NCBI GenBank assembly: GCA_009823505.1
Contig: VZQC01007982.1
Location: 4,052,993-4,116,992 of the forward strand
Direction of reading: 5' to 3'
Length of the DNA stretch: 64,000 nt
From: Rhizomys pruinosus
Taxonomy: Eukaryota > Chordata > Mammalia > Rodentia > Spalacidae
This document shows positions 10,902 to 21,212 of this stretch, piece by piece; the first letter of the stretch is position 1, and the number at the start of each line of letters is the position of its first letter. A program made the translations under genes and the position numbers. The notes under the pieces were generated by a model. That model was not told the DNA's origin and searched no databases. It saw only the letters and a list, made by a program, of their open reading frames with translations.

Positions 10902-11162
10902 GGGGCTGGAGAGATGGCCTAGCAGTTAAGAGTGCCGACCGCTCTTACAGAGGACCCGGGTTCGATCCCCAGCACCCACATGGTGGCTGAGAACCGTCTG
11001 AAGCTCCAATTCCAGGAGAACTCCAGTTCCAGGGGAATCCGAGACCCTCTTCTGAACTCCGAGGCATTGCACGACACGGGTGCACAGACTTGCATGCAGA
11101 CAGTACATTCATACACATACAGAAATAAATAAAATTAAAAAAAAAAGAAAATATTATAAAAA
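10902..11162 (+). mobile_element. B2 SINE, sense, long form, in L1 ORF2
   Basis: Full-length copy with the doubled (ctccaattccaggag / ctccagttccagggg) segment. It has a perfect 16-bp duplication, aaaaagatcatccatc, at 10886-10901 and 11163-11178. CpGs are largely kept, so it is young. Confidence 0.95.
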
Positions 11163-11697
11163 AAAAAGATCATCCATCATGATCAAGTTGGAGTCATACC
11201 AGAGATGCAGGGATGGTTCAACATACATAAATCAATTAATATCATAAAACACATAAATGGACTGAAAGAAAAAAACCACACAATCATCTCAATTGATGCA
11301 GAAAAAGCCTTTGACAAGATCCAGCATCCCTTCATGTTTCAAGTTCTAGGGAAGAATTGGACTGAAGGGAACATTCCTCAACAGGATCAAAGCCATAGAT
11401 AGCAAACCCACTGCCAACATTATCCTAAATAGGCAGGAACCTGGGAAGGTGGTCCCCATCACCATTCCTCTTCAACAAAGTGTTTGAAACGCTTGCTAGG
11501 GCAGTAAGACTAGAGAAGGAAATTAAAGGAGTACTAATCGGAAAAGAGGAAGTTAAACTATCCCATTTTGCAGATGATATGATAGCTTACCTAAGAGATG
11601 CTAAAAACTCCACCAGAAAACTCCTAGAAATGACTAAGAATTTCAGTAAAGTGGTGGGATACAAAATTAACCTAGAAAAATAAGTAGCCTTTCTTTA

Positions 11698-11945
11698 TAA
11701 CATTTTTTTTTAATTTTATTTATTTCTGTATGTGTATGAATGTACTATCTGCATGCAGGTTTGTGCACCCGTGTCGTGCAATGCTGTGGAGGTCAGAAGA
11801 GGGTGTCAGATTCCCCTGGAACTGGAGTTCTCCTGGAATTGGAGTTTCAGATGGTTCTCGGCCTCCATGAGGGTGCTGGGGATCAAACCTGGGTCCTCTG
11901 TAAGAACGGTTGGTGCTCTTAACTGCTAGGCCATCTCTCCAGCCC
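11698..11945 (-). mobile_element. B2 SINE, antisense, long form, in L1 ORF2
   Basis: T-rich tail on the left and 'ccatctctccagcc' head on the right. The 10-bp duplication cctttcttta lies at 11688-11697 and 11946-11955. It interrupts ORF2 just after the FADDM region. Confidence 0.93.
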
Positions 11946-13470
11946 CCTTTCTTTACACAACAAAAACAAGTGGAGAAGGAATATAAGAAGACCTTCCCAC
12001 TCACAATTGCCTTAAAAAAAAAAAAAAACCTGGGAAGAAACCTAACCAAATACAGCAAAAATCTCTACAACAAAAAATTTAGACCCCTGGAAGAGATTGA
12101 AGATGACATCGAAAGATGGAAAGACCTCCCATGCTCATGGATTGGAAAAGTTAATATAGTAAAAATGTTCATTTTATCCAAATTGATATACAGATTCAAT
12201 GCAGTCCCAATCAAAATCCCCATGAGTTTCTTCACGGACTTGGAAAAAAAATCCTTAAATTCATATGGAAAAACAAAAGACCCCAAATAGCTAAAGCAAC
12301 CCTGAGTAAAAAGTACAATACAGGGGGGATTGCTTATCAGACTTCAAGCTACATTAACAGGGCTATAGTCATGAAGAGAGCCTGGTACTGTCACAAAAAC
12401 AGACCCATTGACCAATGGAACAATATTGAAGATCCAACTTGAGCTCATACAATTTCAGCCACTTCATATTTGACAAAGGGGCTAAAAAAGCTCAGTGGAG
12501 GAAGGATAGCATCTTCAGCAAATGGTGCTGGCAAAATTGGATCACCATTTGTAGAAGAACATAATTAAACCCCTACTTCTCACCCTGTACAAAAATCAAC
12601 TCCAAGTGAATCAAAGACCTTAAGGTAAAACCTGAAACCCTGAAGGTGATAGAAGAAAAAGTCGGTAACAACCTACAAGACATAGGTGTAGGGAAAGACT
12701 TTCTAGATCAGACAGCAGCTGCACAGGATATAAGGTCAACAGTTGACAAATGGGACCTCATCAAACTCAAAAGCTTCTGTAAAGAGACAGAAACAATGAA
12801 GAAAGTGAAGAGAAAACCCACAGAATGGGAGGAAATCTTTACCAGTGATACATTTGTTAGAGCATTAACATCCAGAATATATAGACTACTCAAAAAACAA
12901 AGAAGAAAACAAATGATCTACTTAAAAGATGGAGCTAAACAGACTTCACCAGTGAGGAAGTAAAGATAGCTGAGAAACATCTTAAAGTGTTCAACATCAT
13001 GAATAATTAAGGAAATACAAATTAAAACCACTCTCAGATATCACCTCACTCCAATACCAAAGACACCAAATGCTGGAGAGGTTGTGGGGAAAGGGGAGCA
13101 CTCATCCACTGCTGGTGGGAATGTAAACTTTTACAAGCACTATGGAAAGCAGCGTGGAGAACCCTTAAAAGACTCAAAATGAGCCTACCACCTGACCCAG
13201 TCATATCGCTTCTGGGTATGTACCCAAAAGACTCATCCTACCGCAAAGATACATACACATCTATGTTTATTGTAGCTCTCTTCACAACAGCTGAGAGCTG
13301 GAACCAACCCAAGTGTCCCTCAGTGGATGACAAAAATGTGGTACATCTAGACAGTGGAGTACTATTCAGCAGTAAAGAAGGATGACATCGTGAACTTTGC
13401 AGGTAAATGGATGGAACTCAAAGCCATTATGCTAAGTGAAGTAACACAGTCCCAGAAAAATAAGTGGTGA

Positions 13471-14043
13471 ATGGTTTCCCTCGTTTGTGGATGCTAACAC
13501 CAAATCCCCAGTTGAGAGGCAAGCTGAACAACATTGTTATATTTCTTTTTATCTGAAATCAACTATGTTGTTATGGTGTAAATCTCTTAAGGGGCTCTAG
13601 AATTTACCTACCACTTATTTTCAGACTCTGTTATTACTGTATATGGGTGGAATGTATGTATTCATATTTTAGAGTAATATAAAATGAAAGGAGGAAAATG
13701 TGAATTCCTAAACATATTTTGGAATTAACATACAGTTTATCCTCAGAGGTCATAATTTTGATGCATATGTGATGATTATATAGGCATATGTTAGAGCAAT
13801 ACAATGGGGAAGGTAAAACAAAAACAAAGACTGGGTTAAAGAACTGACTGATACAGTTAAAGTCTGCTCAAAAGAACAAGCCTCTGCAGTGAAAAACTTT
13901 GGAAAGACTGAGAGAAAGATGCAAGACATGTATGGCAGAAGGCATGAACAGGGGTGGGATGGGGGCAGGGAGAGGGGAATGTGTCTAAATTGGACTTAAA
14001 GATAATGAAATAAACAATTCATCAATAAAATTATTAGGAAAAA
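13471..14043 (+). mobile_element. L1 3' UTR and tail
   Basis: Non-coding end of the sense L1. It includes a G-rich stretch at 13951-13977 with five G runs separated by 1-3 bases, then aataaacaattcatc and a short A-rich tail. A related copy of this 3' UTR lies at 28106-28505. Confidence 0.85.
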
Positions 14044-14045
14044 AA

Positions 14046-14640
14046 AGATCTGGGTCCTGGATTACCTCCAGAGAGATTTCATTGTTGGAGTCCTCTATAA
14101 GAATGATAGAGTTTGGTGTGGGTTTCATTGTTGGAGTCCTCTATAAGAATGATAGAGTTTGGTGTGGGTTTCATTGTTGGAGTCCTCTGTAAGAATGATA
14201 GAGTTTGGTGTGGGTTTCATTGTTGGAGTCCTCTGTAAGAATGATAGAGTTTGGTGTGGGTTTCTCATTTGCTTTCCCCATGCTATTGATTTTTCTTTGT
14301 GCTTTTGGCCTATGTTTTTGATTCGTTTTGTTTGTAATCTGATGTGAAATTCAAGTGTTTCTTCATTGCAATGTAGGCCTCTTCCTCTATTTTGACTGGG
14401 GGTTGGGGGCTGTTTTGGCTCATGTGCCAGCAACCTGGCTGCGGCCTCAGTGTCCCTAAATATCTGTGTTCCCAGCTGGATGGGCCGTCTCTTACCTGGC
14501 CTTCAGTGGAAGCTGAGGGGCTGCTGACTGCTGCCTCAGTGCCCAGATAGATCTGGGTTCCCAGCCAGGTGGGGTGGCTCTTACCAGGCCTGTGACGGAA
14601 GCTGAGGGGCCTCTGGCTCTTGGGTCTTTTAAGAGTTCTT
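14046..14640 (-). mobile_element. L1 5' UTR and start of ORF1, antisense, with 46-bp tandem repeat
   Basis: On the minus strand this reads 5' UTR-like sequence (two similar pieces with cagcttccrtca and ctgggaacncagat), then the start of ORF1 (QTKRIKN, HKEKSIAWGK, TPNSIILTEDSNNE), matching the start of ORF1 in the sense L1. The coding stretch TPNSIILTEDSNNE is present about four times as a 46-bp tandem repeat over 14079-14262. It ends at the tail of the sense L1. Confidence 0.8.
14079..14262. repeat. 46-bp tandem repeat, about 4 copies
   Basis: The unit starts tcattgttggagtcctct and continues aagaatgatagagtttggtg. Copies start at 14079, 14125, 14171 and 14217 and differ by single bases. It lies within antisense L1 ORF1 sequence; 46 is not a multiple of 3, so each copy shifts the frame. 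Confidence 0.92.
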
Positions 14641-14945
14641 CACACTGATTTCCATAGGGGTTTTAGGAGTTCACATTCCCACCAGCAGTGGATGAGTGTT
14701 CCCCTTCCCCTCAACCTCTCCAACATTTGGTATCCTTTATTTTCTTGATCACAGCCAGTCTAACTGGAGTAAGATGAAATTTTAAAGTGATTTTAATTTG
14801 CGTTTTCTTAATTATTAGCTACGTTGAACTGTTTTTAAGATGTTTCTCAAGCCATCTTTACTTCATTTGTGAACTTTCAGTTCAGCTCTTTACTCCATCT
14901 TTTTAGTGGGTCATTTGTTTTCTTCCTCCTTTGTTTTTGATTAGT
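14641..14945 (-). mobile_element. L1 ORF2 3' fragment, antisense
   Basis: Complement of the ORF2 segment found at about 12960-13165 in the sense L1 (matching ctgctggtgggaatgtaaact, gttgaggggaaggggaac and atttcatcttactcc). It is older or more diverged than the adjoining piece and from a different part of the element. Confidence 0.7.
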
Positions 14946-15378
14946 TTATATACTCTGTCATTTTTTTCAAAGGCACCTTTTTATTTTGAATTCTTACCAG
15001 TACTGATAGGTAGCTTTTATGTTATATAGGGGTAATAATTTTAAAATATAATATAAAATATAAGTTATAAGATTCAAATCGTATATTGTATATAAGTGTT
15101 GAATAATTTATGTACTCTGCATAATATAATGAATAATGTCTATCAAGAGTTCCTATAGTAAACATTCTCATTGTATCATGACCTAACAAGTACAAACAGA
15201 AATGCTAAATGTTACATATAATTGGCATATTTTATTTGAATGAAAGTATTTTACCTAGGGCCTGGTATAGTTTTGTGATGTGTACGTATAAGGGATGATG
15301 CTTGTTAATGGTCTTGTCTTACAAACGTTGAGTGAAGACAGCAGCCACAGCATTGCCTAGATTGTTTTCTGTACTTAT
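14946..15378. other. AT-rich intronic sequence
   Basis: Contains an AT-rich stretch near 15035-15130 (ataatataaaatataag type). I see nothing else. Confidence 0.5.
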
Positions 15379-15389
15379 TGGAGAAATAG

Positions 15390-15644
15390 GTTTTTTTTTT
15401 TAGTTTTTACTAATTTTATTCATTTTTTCAGTATTTGAATGTAATGTCTGTTTGATTGTTTGTGCACATGTGTTTTTCAGTATCTTGAAAGTCAGAAGTG
15501 GGTGTCGGATTCCCCTGGAAATCGGATTCCCCTGGAACTGGAGTTAAAGATGGTTCTCAGCTGCCATGTGGGTGCTGGGGATCAAACCCGGGTCCTCTGC
15601 AAGAGCAGTTGGTGTTCTTAACCGCTAGGCCATCTCTCCAGCCC
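15390..15644 (-). mobile_element. B2 SINE, antisense
   Basis: Flanked by the 11-bp duplication tggagaaatag at 15379-15389 and 15645-15655. It lacks the usual 17-bp duplication but has its own short duplication nearby (tcggattcccctggaa twice, about 15506-15540). Confidence 0.93.
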
Positions 15645-15729
15645 TGGAGAAATAGTTTTTTAAACTAAGTATTTAGCTGCATGTATGTAATGATATTTCC
15701 CTTTGTTTACCTACTATTTTTTATTCATT

Positions 15730-15832
15730 TTTTTGGGGGGGGTATCAGGTCCAGGCTGGCCTCAAACTTGTGATCTTCCTGGCTCAGCTTATTGAATGCT
15801 GTGGTTCTAAGTATGTGCCATCATACCTTATC
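15730..15832 (-). mobile_element. Old B1-like fragment, antisense
   Basis: ccaggctggcctcaaacttgtgatc ... atgtgccatcatacc-type sequence is recognisable as a decayed 7SL-type SINE. The T-rich end on the left is replaced by a G run. Confidence 0.55.
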
Positions 15833-17098
15833 TGTTATTTTAAAAATATGCTTTCTGTGATATAGGCATATATATGTGTGGTTAATCCAAACATGGAGTT
15901 CTAGAACTTGAAAAATCTTTAGATAGCATTCTGTTAATCCTTTTATTAGTCTGGTCTAGTTAAATCCTCTTTCCCTGATGCTATGGTTACCCTTAGTGAT
16001 AGCCATTATTATGTCCACCTAGGCCTGTATACATAAAGTAATGCGTATAATAAATACTTGGGCCAACACAATTTTAGGGCAAATAATGGGATGAAGGGAC
16101 CCATGCCCTTAGTACCTGGTATTATCCTATCAGTCACTAAGAGGCTTAAGACTAGATTTATCTTCACTCCTTAATATCTTTAGAACAAAAGAAAAATCAA
16201 AGGTAAGAGAGTTGTGGAAGACAGTAAAATTTTTCTAATTTTAAAATTTCAAATACCATGGATGTATAGCTTCTCCCAGTGTAGGTGCTCAGGAATGACC
16301 TGGGCTTCAGTATTTTAGAAAGATGCACTTTTTGGTTTTAATTGTTACGTGAAGCCTTACTGAATTTCAATTAAATTATTTTTGTACAGCTTTTTAGGTT
16401 TTTTTCCTGTAAAGCTCCAGTGATGCTATCTGACCTTGTAGGGTTTTTGTGAATATTAGACCAGTCCATGGATAATTATATTATCCTTTGAAATTGCCTT
16501 TTAATTTTTGGGTGACATAAGTGAAGTAGATAATATAAATTAATTAATATTGTTTTTGTTCAGTGTTTGTCCTCTAGGAGATTTCAGGAGATAAACAGAA
16601 AGACTAGATTCTAAATGACATGCCATTTGGGGCTGTGGCATTTTATTATTCCTCCCTCGTTCTGTTTTGTTTTCTAATGCGCTATTAGTGTGCACATAAG
16701 TAGCTATATGCCATGCTATCTCAGGTCTGATTGATTTAAATCACATTTACCTCATCACCAGTCATGCAGTTGGCAGCTACCTGGGATGTTTAGGTGGCTC
16801 TTTGTATGTGTCCTGTTTGTGACAGTGTGTTTTTCACAAAGAGTATTTTGTGTCAGGTAAATTTCTGTGACCCTTTTCTTTTTTTGCTTGAAGCCCTGCT
16901 TATGGCTCAACTTCATTTCCTCCTGTACTGTGTGGCTCCCTGGCTGCCAAGTACTTTCCCCACCTTTCTGTGGGGTTGAATTTCCTGCATACAATACTTC
17001 TGTGGCCTGAAATTTCCAGCTTCTTCATGTATAAAACAAAACTGGGCACTGAAATATATATTCTGGAAATATTACATTTGGATATACTGATGTTTTAA
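15833..17098. other. Unique intronic sequence
   Basis: No repeat, RNA gene or exon recognised. The open frames near 16755-16994 are short and not protein-like. Confidence 0.55.
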
Positions 17099-17111
17099 AA
17101 ATTTGCTTTCA

Positions 17112-17342
17112 GGGGGCTGGAGACATGGCTCATTGCTCATCAGGAGCACTGGCTGCTCTTGAAGAGGACCTGGCTGGATTCCTAGCACCCCCCACATGGT
17201 GGCTAACAATTATCCATAAGTCCAGTTCTAGGGGAATCCAATGCCTTCTTTTATCCTCTGAGGGCACTGCACACCATGGGTGCACCTACATGCTGGCAAT
17301 ACACTCATACAGAAAAATAAAAATAATAAATGTAATATAAAA
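17112..17342 (+). mobile_element. B2 SINE, sense, older copy
   Basis: Head gggggctggagacatggctc, decayed body, tail cactcatacagaaaaataa. The flanks aaatttgctttcag (about 17098) and aaattgctttcag (about 17345) are the target duplication. Confidence 0.88.
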
Positions 17343-17385
17343 AGTTAAATTGCTTTCAGATTTTCATCTTTAGAGACTAAGCCTT

Positions 17386-17637
17386 TTAATTTTGATTTTT
17401 TTTTTAGACAGGGTCTCCCTGTAGCCCCAGGAACTCACTCTGTAGACCAGGCTGGCCTCACAGAGATCTGCCTGCCTCTGCCTCTGCCTCTGCCTCTGGA
17501 GTGCTAGGATTAAAGGCTTCCACCACCACACCGTGCTTAAAGATGGTTCTTAGCTGCCATGTGGGTGGGGGGAAAGAACCAGGGTCCTCTGCTAGAGCAG
17601 TCTGTGCTCTTAACCGCTGAGCCATTTCTCCAGCCCC
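17386..17637 (-). mobile_element. Chimeric SINE: B2 head joined to a B1 body
   Basis: On the minus strand this reads the B2 tRNA-derived head and about the first 95 bases of B2 (17541-17637), switching at 'aagaaccatcttt' into a complete-looking B1 (17395-17540) with an A tail. One 12-bp duplication, agactaagcctt, at 17374-17385 and 17638-17649, encloses both parts, and no B2 3' half is present. This suggests retroposition of the fusion as one unit. A B1 insertion followed by deletion of the B2 tail is the alternative. The CTCTGC motif in the B1 part is expanded (17471-17495). Confidence 0.7.
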
Positions 17638-17833
17638 AGACTAAGCCTTCTTGATTCTACTTCTAGTTTCATTGGTAAAGCAAAGTAAGCTTATTAAGCA
17701 CCACATCTTTATATGCTGTCTACTGTATGGAAAGCCTTATGAATATGATATCTCTGAGTTTCTGAGAGCCTGCTAAGTCTAATAAGACATCGTGGATAAA
17801 TCAGTAGATGATTTATTTGTAATAATGAACTTG

Positions 17834-17966
17834 TGACAGGTGTGGTGGCTAATGCCAGCATTCAGGAGGCAGGGGCAGGCAGATCTCTGTGAGTTCAAGG
17901 CCAGCCTGGTCCACCTAGTGAAATAGCTTATCTCAAAAAGACCAAAAAAGAAAGAAAGAGAAAGAA
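17834..17966 (+). mobile_element. B1 SINE, sense, slightly deleted
   Basis: tgacaggtgtggtggctaatgcc with the expected body, missing part of the region after atgcc, and an A/G-rich tail. Approximate flanking repeats (aatgaacttgt / aataacttgt). Confidence 0.88.
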
Positions 17967-18497
17967 TAACTTGTAAGTATTTATATCTTACATGCAATTA
18001 TGTAATTAAAATGTCTTTGGTTCATACCTAAGTGCTTATTTTTATTATGTTAAAATATATAAATCATTAAACTTACATTTAGTCACTCACTTTAAGCATA
18101 AAGATCAGTGGTATTAAATCCATTCACAGTCTGAGTAACCAGTACCCCCCCCCCCGACCCCATCTGCATAATTCTTTTCATCTTGTAAACCTCAGATCTG
18201 CACCCCCCACACCCCTTTTCCTCCTTCCTCTAGCCCCAGGCAACCTGTTTCTAGGAATTTGGCTACTCCAAGTACCTTAATCATGCATGGAATGATAAAG
18301 TATTTGTCTTTTGTGATTGTCCTATTTCATAAAGTATTTGAGATTCATCCATATTGCAGTTTATCAGATGTTTCTAGTTTTAAAAGTGTTGTGATAAGGG
18401 GTTGGAGAGATGGCTCAGTGGTTAAGAGCAGTGGCTTCTGTTACAGAGGACCCAGGTTCAATTCCCAGCACTCACCTGGTAGCTAACATCTGTCTTT

Positions 18498-18654
18498 TTT
18501 TTTTTTTTTGGTCTTTTCGAGACAGGGTCTCCCTGTAGTCCCAGCTGTCCTGGAACTCACTCTGTAGACCAGGCTGGCCTCGAACTCACACAGATCCGAC
18601 TGCCTCTGCCTCCCAAGTGCTAGGATTAAAGGCGTGCTGCCACCACGCCCGGCT
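18498..18654 (-). mobile_element. B1 SINE, antisense, inside the B2
   Basis: T run, ggtcttttcgagacagggtc, full B1 body, caccacgcccggc. The target duplication taacatctgtcttt lies at 18484-18497 and 18655-18668. CpG sites are retained, so it is relatively young. Confidence 0.95.
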
Positions 18655-18726
18655 TAACATCTGTCTTTATCTCCAGTTCCACGGAATCCACCATCCTGAG
18701 CACAATGCAGGTACAGCACAGGGTGC

Positions 18727-20398
18727 AAGACATGGGTATCCTGGTGCCAGCAGTACACTCATACATATGATAAAGACATGGGTATCCTGGTGCAAGCAGT
18801 ACACTCATACATATGTAATAAATAAAGACATGGTATCCTGGTGCAAGCAGTACACTCATACACATGTGATAAATAAAGACATGGTATCCTGGTGCAAGCA
18901 GTACACTCATACATATATGATAAATAAAGACATGGTATCCTGGTGCAAGAAGTACACTCATACATATGTGATAAATAAAGACATGGTATCCTGGTGCAAG
19001 CAGTACACTCATACATATGATAAATAAAGACATGGTATCCTGGTGCAAGCAGTACACTCATACACATGTGATAAATAAAGACATGGGTATCCCGGTGCAA
19101 GCAGTACACTCATACACATATGATAAATAAAGACCTGGGTATCGTGGTGCAAGCAGTACACTCATACATATGTGATAAATAAAGACATGGTATCCTGGTG
19201 CAAGCAGTACACTCACATATATGTGATAAATAAAGACATGGTATCCTGGTGCAAGCAGTACACTCATACACATGTGATAAATAAAGACATGGGTATCGTG
19301 GTGCAAGCAGTACACTCATACATATGATAAATAAAGACATGGTATCCTGGTGCAAGCAGTACACTCATACATATGATAAATAAAGACATGGTATCCTGGT
19401 GCAGGCAGTACACTCATACATATGTGATAAAGATATGGTATCCTGGTGCAAGCAGTACCCTCATTCACATATGCTAAAGACATGGGTATCCCAGTGCAAG
19501 CAGTACACTCATACACATATGATAAATAAAGACATAGGTATCCCGGTGCAAGCAGTACACTCATACACATATGATAAATAAAGACCTGGGTATCGTGGTG
19601 CAAGCAGTACACTCATACATATGTGATAAATAAAGACATGGTATCCTGGTGCAAGCAGTACACTCACATATATGTGATAAATAAAGACATGGTATCCTGG
19701 TGCAAGCAGTACACTCATACACATGTGATAAATAAAGACATGGGTATCGTGGTGCAAGCAGTACACTCATACATATGATAAATAAAGACATGGTATCCTG
19801 GTGCAAGCAGTACACTCATACATATGATAAATAAAGACATGGTATCCTGGTGCAGGCAGTACACTCATACATATGTGATAAAGATATGGTATCCTGGTGC
19901 AAGCAGTACCCTCATTCACATATGCTAAAGACATGGGTATCCCAGTGCAAGCAGTACACTCATACACATATGATAAATAAAGACATAGGTATCCTGGTGC
20001 AAGCAGTACACTCATACACATATGATAAATAAAGACCTGGGTATCGTGGTGCAAGCAGTACACTCATACATATGTGATAAATAAAGACATGGGTATCGTG
20101 GTGCAAGCAGTACACTCATACATATGTGATAAATAAAGACATGGGTATCGTGGTGCAAGCAGTACACTCATACATATGTGATAAAGACATGGGTATCCCA
20201 GTGTAAGCAGTACACTCATACACATATGATAAATAAAGACATGGGTATCCCAGTGCAAGCAGTACACTCATACACATGTGATAAATAAAGACATGGGTAT
20301 CCCGGTGCAAGCAGTACACTCATACACATATGATAAATAAAGACATGGGTATCCCGGTGCAAGCAGTACACTCATACACATATGATAAATAAAGATAT
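18727..20398 (+). repeat. Minisatellite of ~33 units of 47-52 bp grown from a B2 tail
   Basis: The unit reads gacatggtatcctggtgc, then aagcagtacactcatac, then an (ac)atatgataaataaa variant. Its core tgcaagcagtacactcatac is the B2 tail sequence ahead of the A-rich end. Units vary by an extra g (gggtat), cctgg/cgtgg/cccgg, and catatg/catgtg/cacatg. Most units (about 27 by eye) contain AATAAA on the + strand. A 9-unit block is itself duplicated. Long open frames on the minus strand here are products of repetition, not genes. Confidence 0.95.
19081..19982 (+). repeat. Higher-order tandem duplication, 451-bp period
   Basis: The 451-bp block beginning near 19081 is repeated near 19532 with almost no change, shown by identical variant order (cctgggtatcgtgg, then cacatatatgtg, then the rare taccctcattcac unit) and by frames that recur at exact 451-base offsets. 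Nine basic units make one block. Confidence 0.9.
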
Positions 20399-20400
20399 TT

Positions 20401-20630
20401 GGATGCTGGCGAGATGGCTCAGTGGTTAAGAGCACTGGCTGGTCTTGCAGAGGACCTAAGTTCTATTGCCAGCATGTGGCAGCTAACAACTGTCTGTTAA
20501 CTCCAGTTCCAGGGGATCCGACACTGTCTTCTGACCTCCACAGGCATTGTACAACATAGGCACACTTACACACAAGCAGGCAATGCATTTATACACATAA
20601 AATAAAAATAAATAAAATATTAAAAAATAT
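20401..20630 (+). mobile_element. B2 SINE, sense, inserted in the array's end
   Basis: Head ggatgctggcgagatggctcag and a full B2 body and tail. The flanks agatattt / aaatattt are a short duplication. It sits between the array and the outer flank of the first B2. Confidence 0.9.
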
Positions 20631-21019
20631 TTGAAAGTGGTGTGACACGCTACTACTGTATGCATACTCTGCTTTTTGCTTATCTGATCATGTGTTGATG
20701 AGCAGTTGGATTGCTTCTACATTTTAGTGATTGTCAATAATGTTGCCATTATAATAATGAATACCATGAACAATGAACAGTTGTGGGTGTAGAAATATAT
20801 GTTTGAGAAGGATTATTCATAGTAGATACCAATTTGTAGTTTTCTAGTTGTCCTGCTTTAATATCAAGGTAATGTTAACTTCATAGAACGAGCCAAGAAG
20901 TTTTCTTTCCATTTTAAGTTTCTGGAAAAACTTGAGAGGGATTAGTTTAAGTTCTTTAAATGTTTGTTAGAATTCACCGTGAAGCCATCAGGTTCAGGAT
21001 TTTGTTAGAATATTTTCTA

Positions 21020-21212
21020 TTTCTTTTTTTTTTTTTTTTAATGTGTGAGTGTTCTGCTTACATGTATTTAAGTATACCTGTATGTGCAGAGCCCATTAAA
21101 ACCAGAAGAAGGTGTCCAGTCCCCTGGAGCTGGATTTACTGAGGATTGCCAGCCATCATGTGGGTGCTGGGAACCGAACCTGCAAAATGCAGAGCCATCT
21201 CTGTGATTCTCT
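21020..21212 (-). mobile_element. Old B2/B3 SINE, antisense
   Basis: Poly(T), tgtgtgagtgttctgcttac, ggtgtccagtcccctgg, catgtgggtgctgggaac, gagccatctctg. Decayed, inserted in the L1 RT region. Confidence 0.8.

Larger units (their letters stand above)
8850..13470 (+). pseudogene. L1 ORF2p (endonuclease / reverse transcriptase), broken
   Basis: ORF2p nicks target DNA and primes reverse transcription. The remnant shows the endonuclease domain (LNSPIKRHR near 8907, ESHLT near 8980, VYAPNSG near 9188, VGDF near 9275, close to the catalytic Asp), a thumb/RT lead-in (KNPGP near 10404), RT motifs ([17 protein letters not shown] near 11287 and FADDM near 11566, the catalytic Asp pair), and the C-terminal segment (WDLIKLKSFC near 12750; LLGMYP near 13212). 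Frames change repeatedly, and the palm motif between AEKAFD and FADDM is damaged. SINEs interrupt at 9838, 10471, 10902 and 11698. It is certainly inactive. Confidence 0.88.
7613..14043 (+). mobile_element. Nearly full-length L1 retrotransposon, broken
   Basis: A sense-oriented rodent L1 with ORF1, ORF2 and a 3' UTR ending in an A-rich tail. ORF1 is open in two overlapping frames; ORF2 is split by stops, frameshifts, local deletions and four SINE insertions (one B1, three B2). It lies in the same orientation as EXOC4. The element cannot encode functional proteins. Its 5' end abuts a lone LTR rather than a clear L1 promoter. Confidence 0.9.
18398..20633 (+). mobile_element. B2 SINE, sense, with an expanded 3' tail
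   Basis: The head ggggttggagagatggctcag starts at about 18398. The body is split by an antisense B1 (18498-18654), resumes at tctccagttccacgg, and its tail turns into the ~50-bp tandem array. The left flank aaagtgttgtga (18383-18394) recurs as aaagtggtgtga at 20634-20645, beyond the array and a second B2. The array therefore lies inside the original insertion and grew after it landed. Confidence 0.8.

Noticed and set aside
7615..13470. A coding, active L1
   Set aside because: ORF1 has a stop and frameshift; ORF2 is split by many stops, deletions and four SINE insertions.
18626..20319. A series of 60-143-codon frames on the minus strand and one on the plus strand
   Set aside because: They follow the ~50-bp array, repeat the same short peptide and start or stop at unit variants. 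They are products of tandem repetition, not genes.
18727..20398. CRISPR-like array
   Set aside because: Units are contiguous with no unique spacers, and the setting is a mammalian intron with SINEs. It is a minisatellite.
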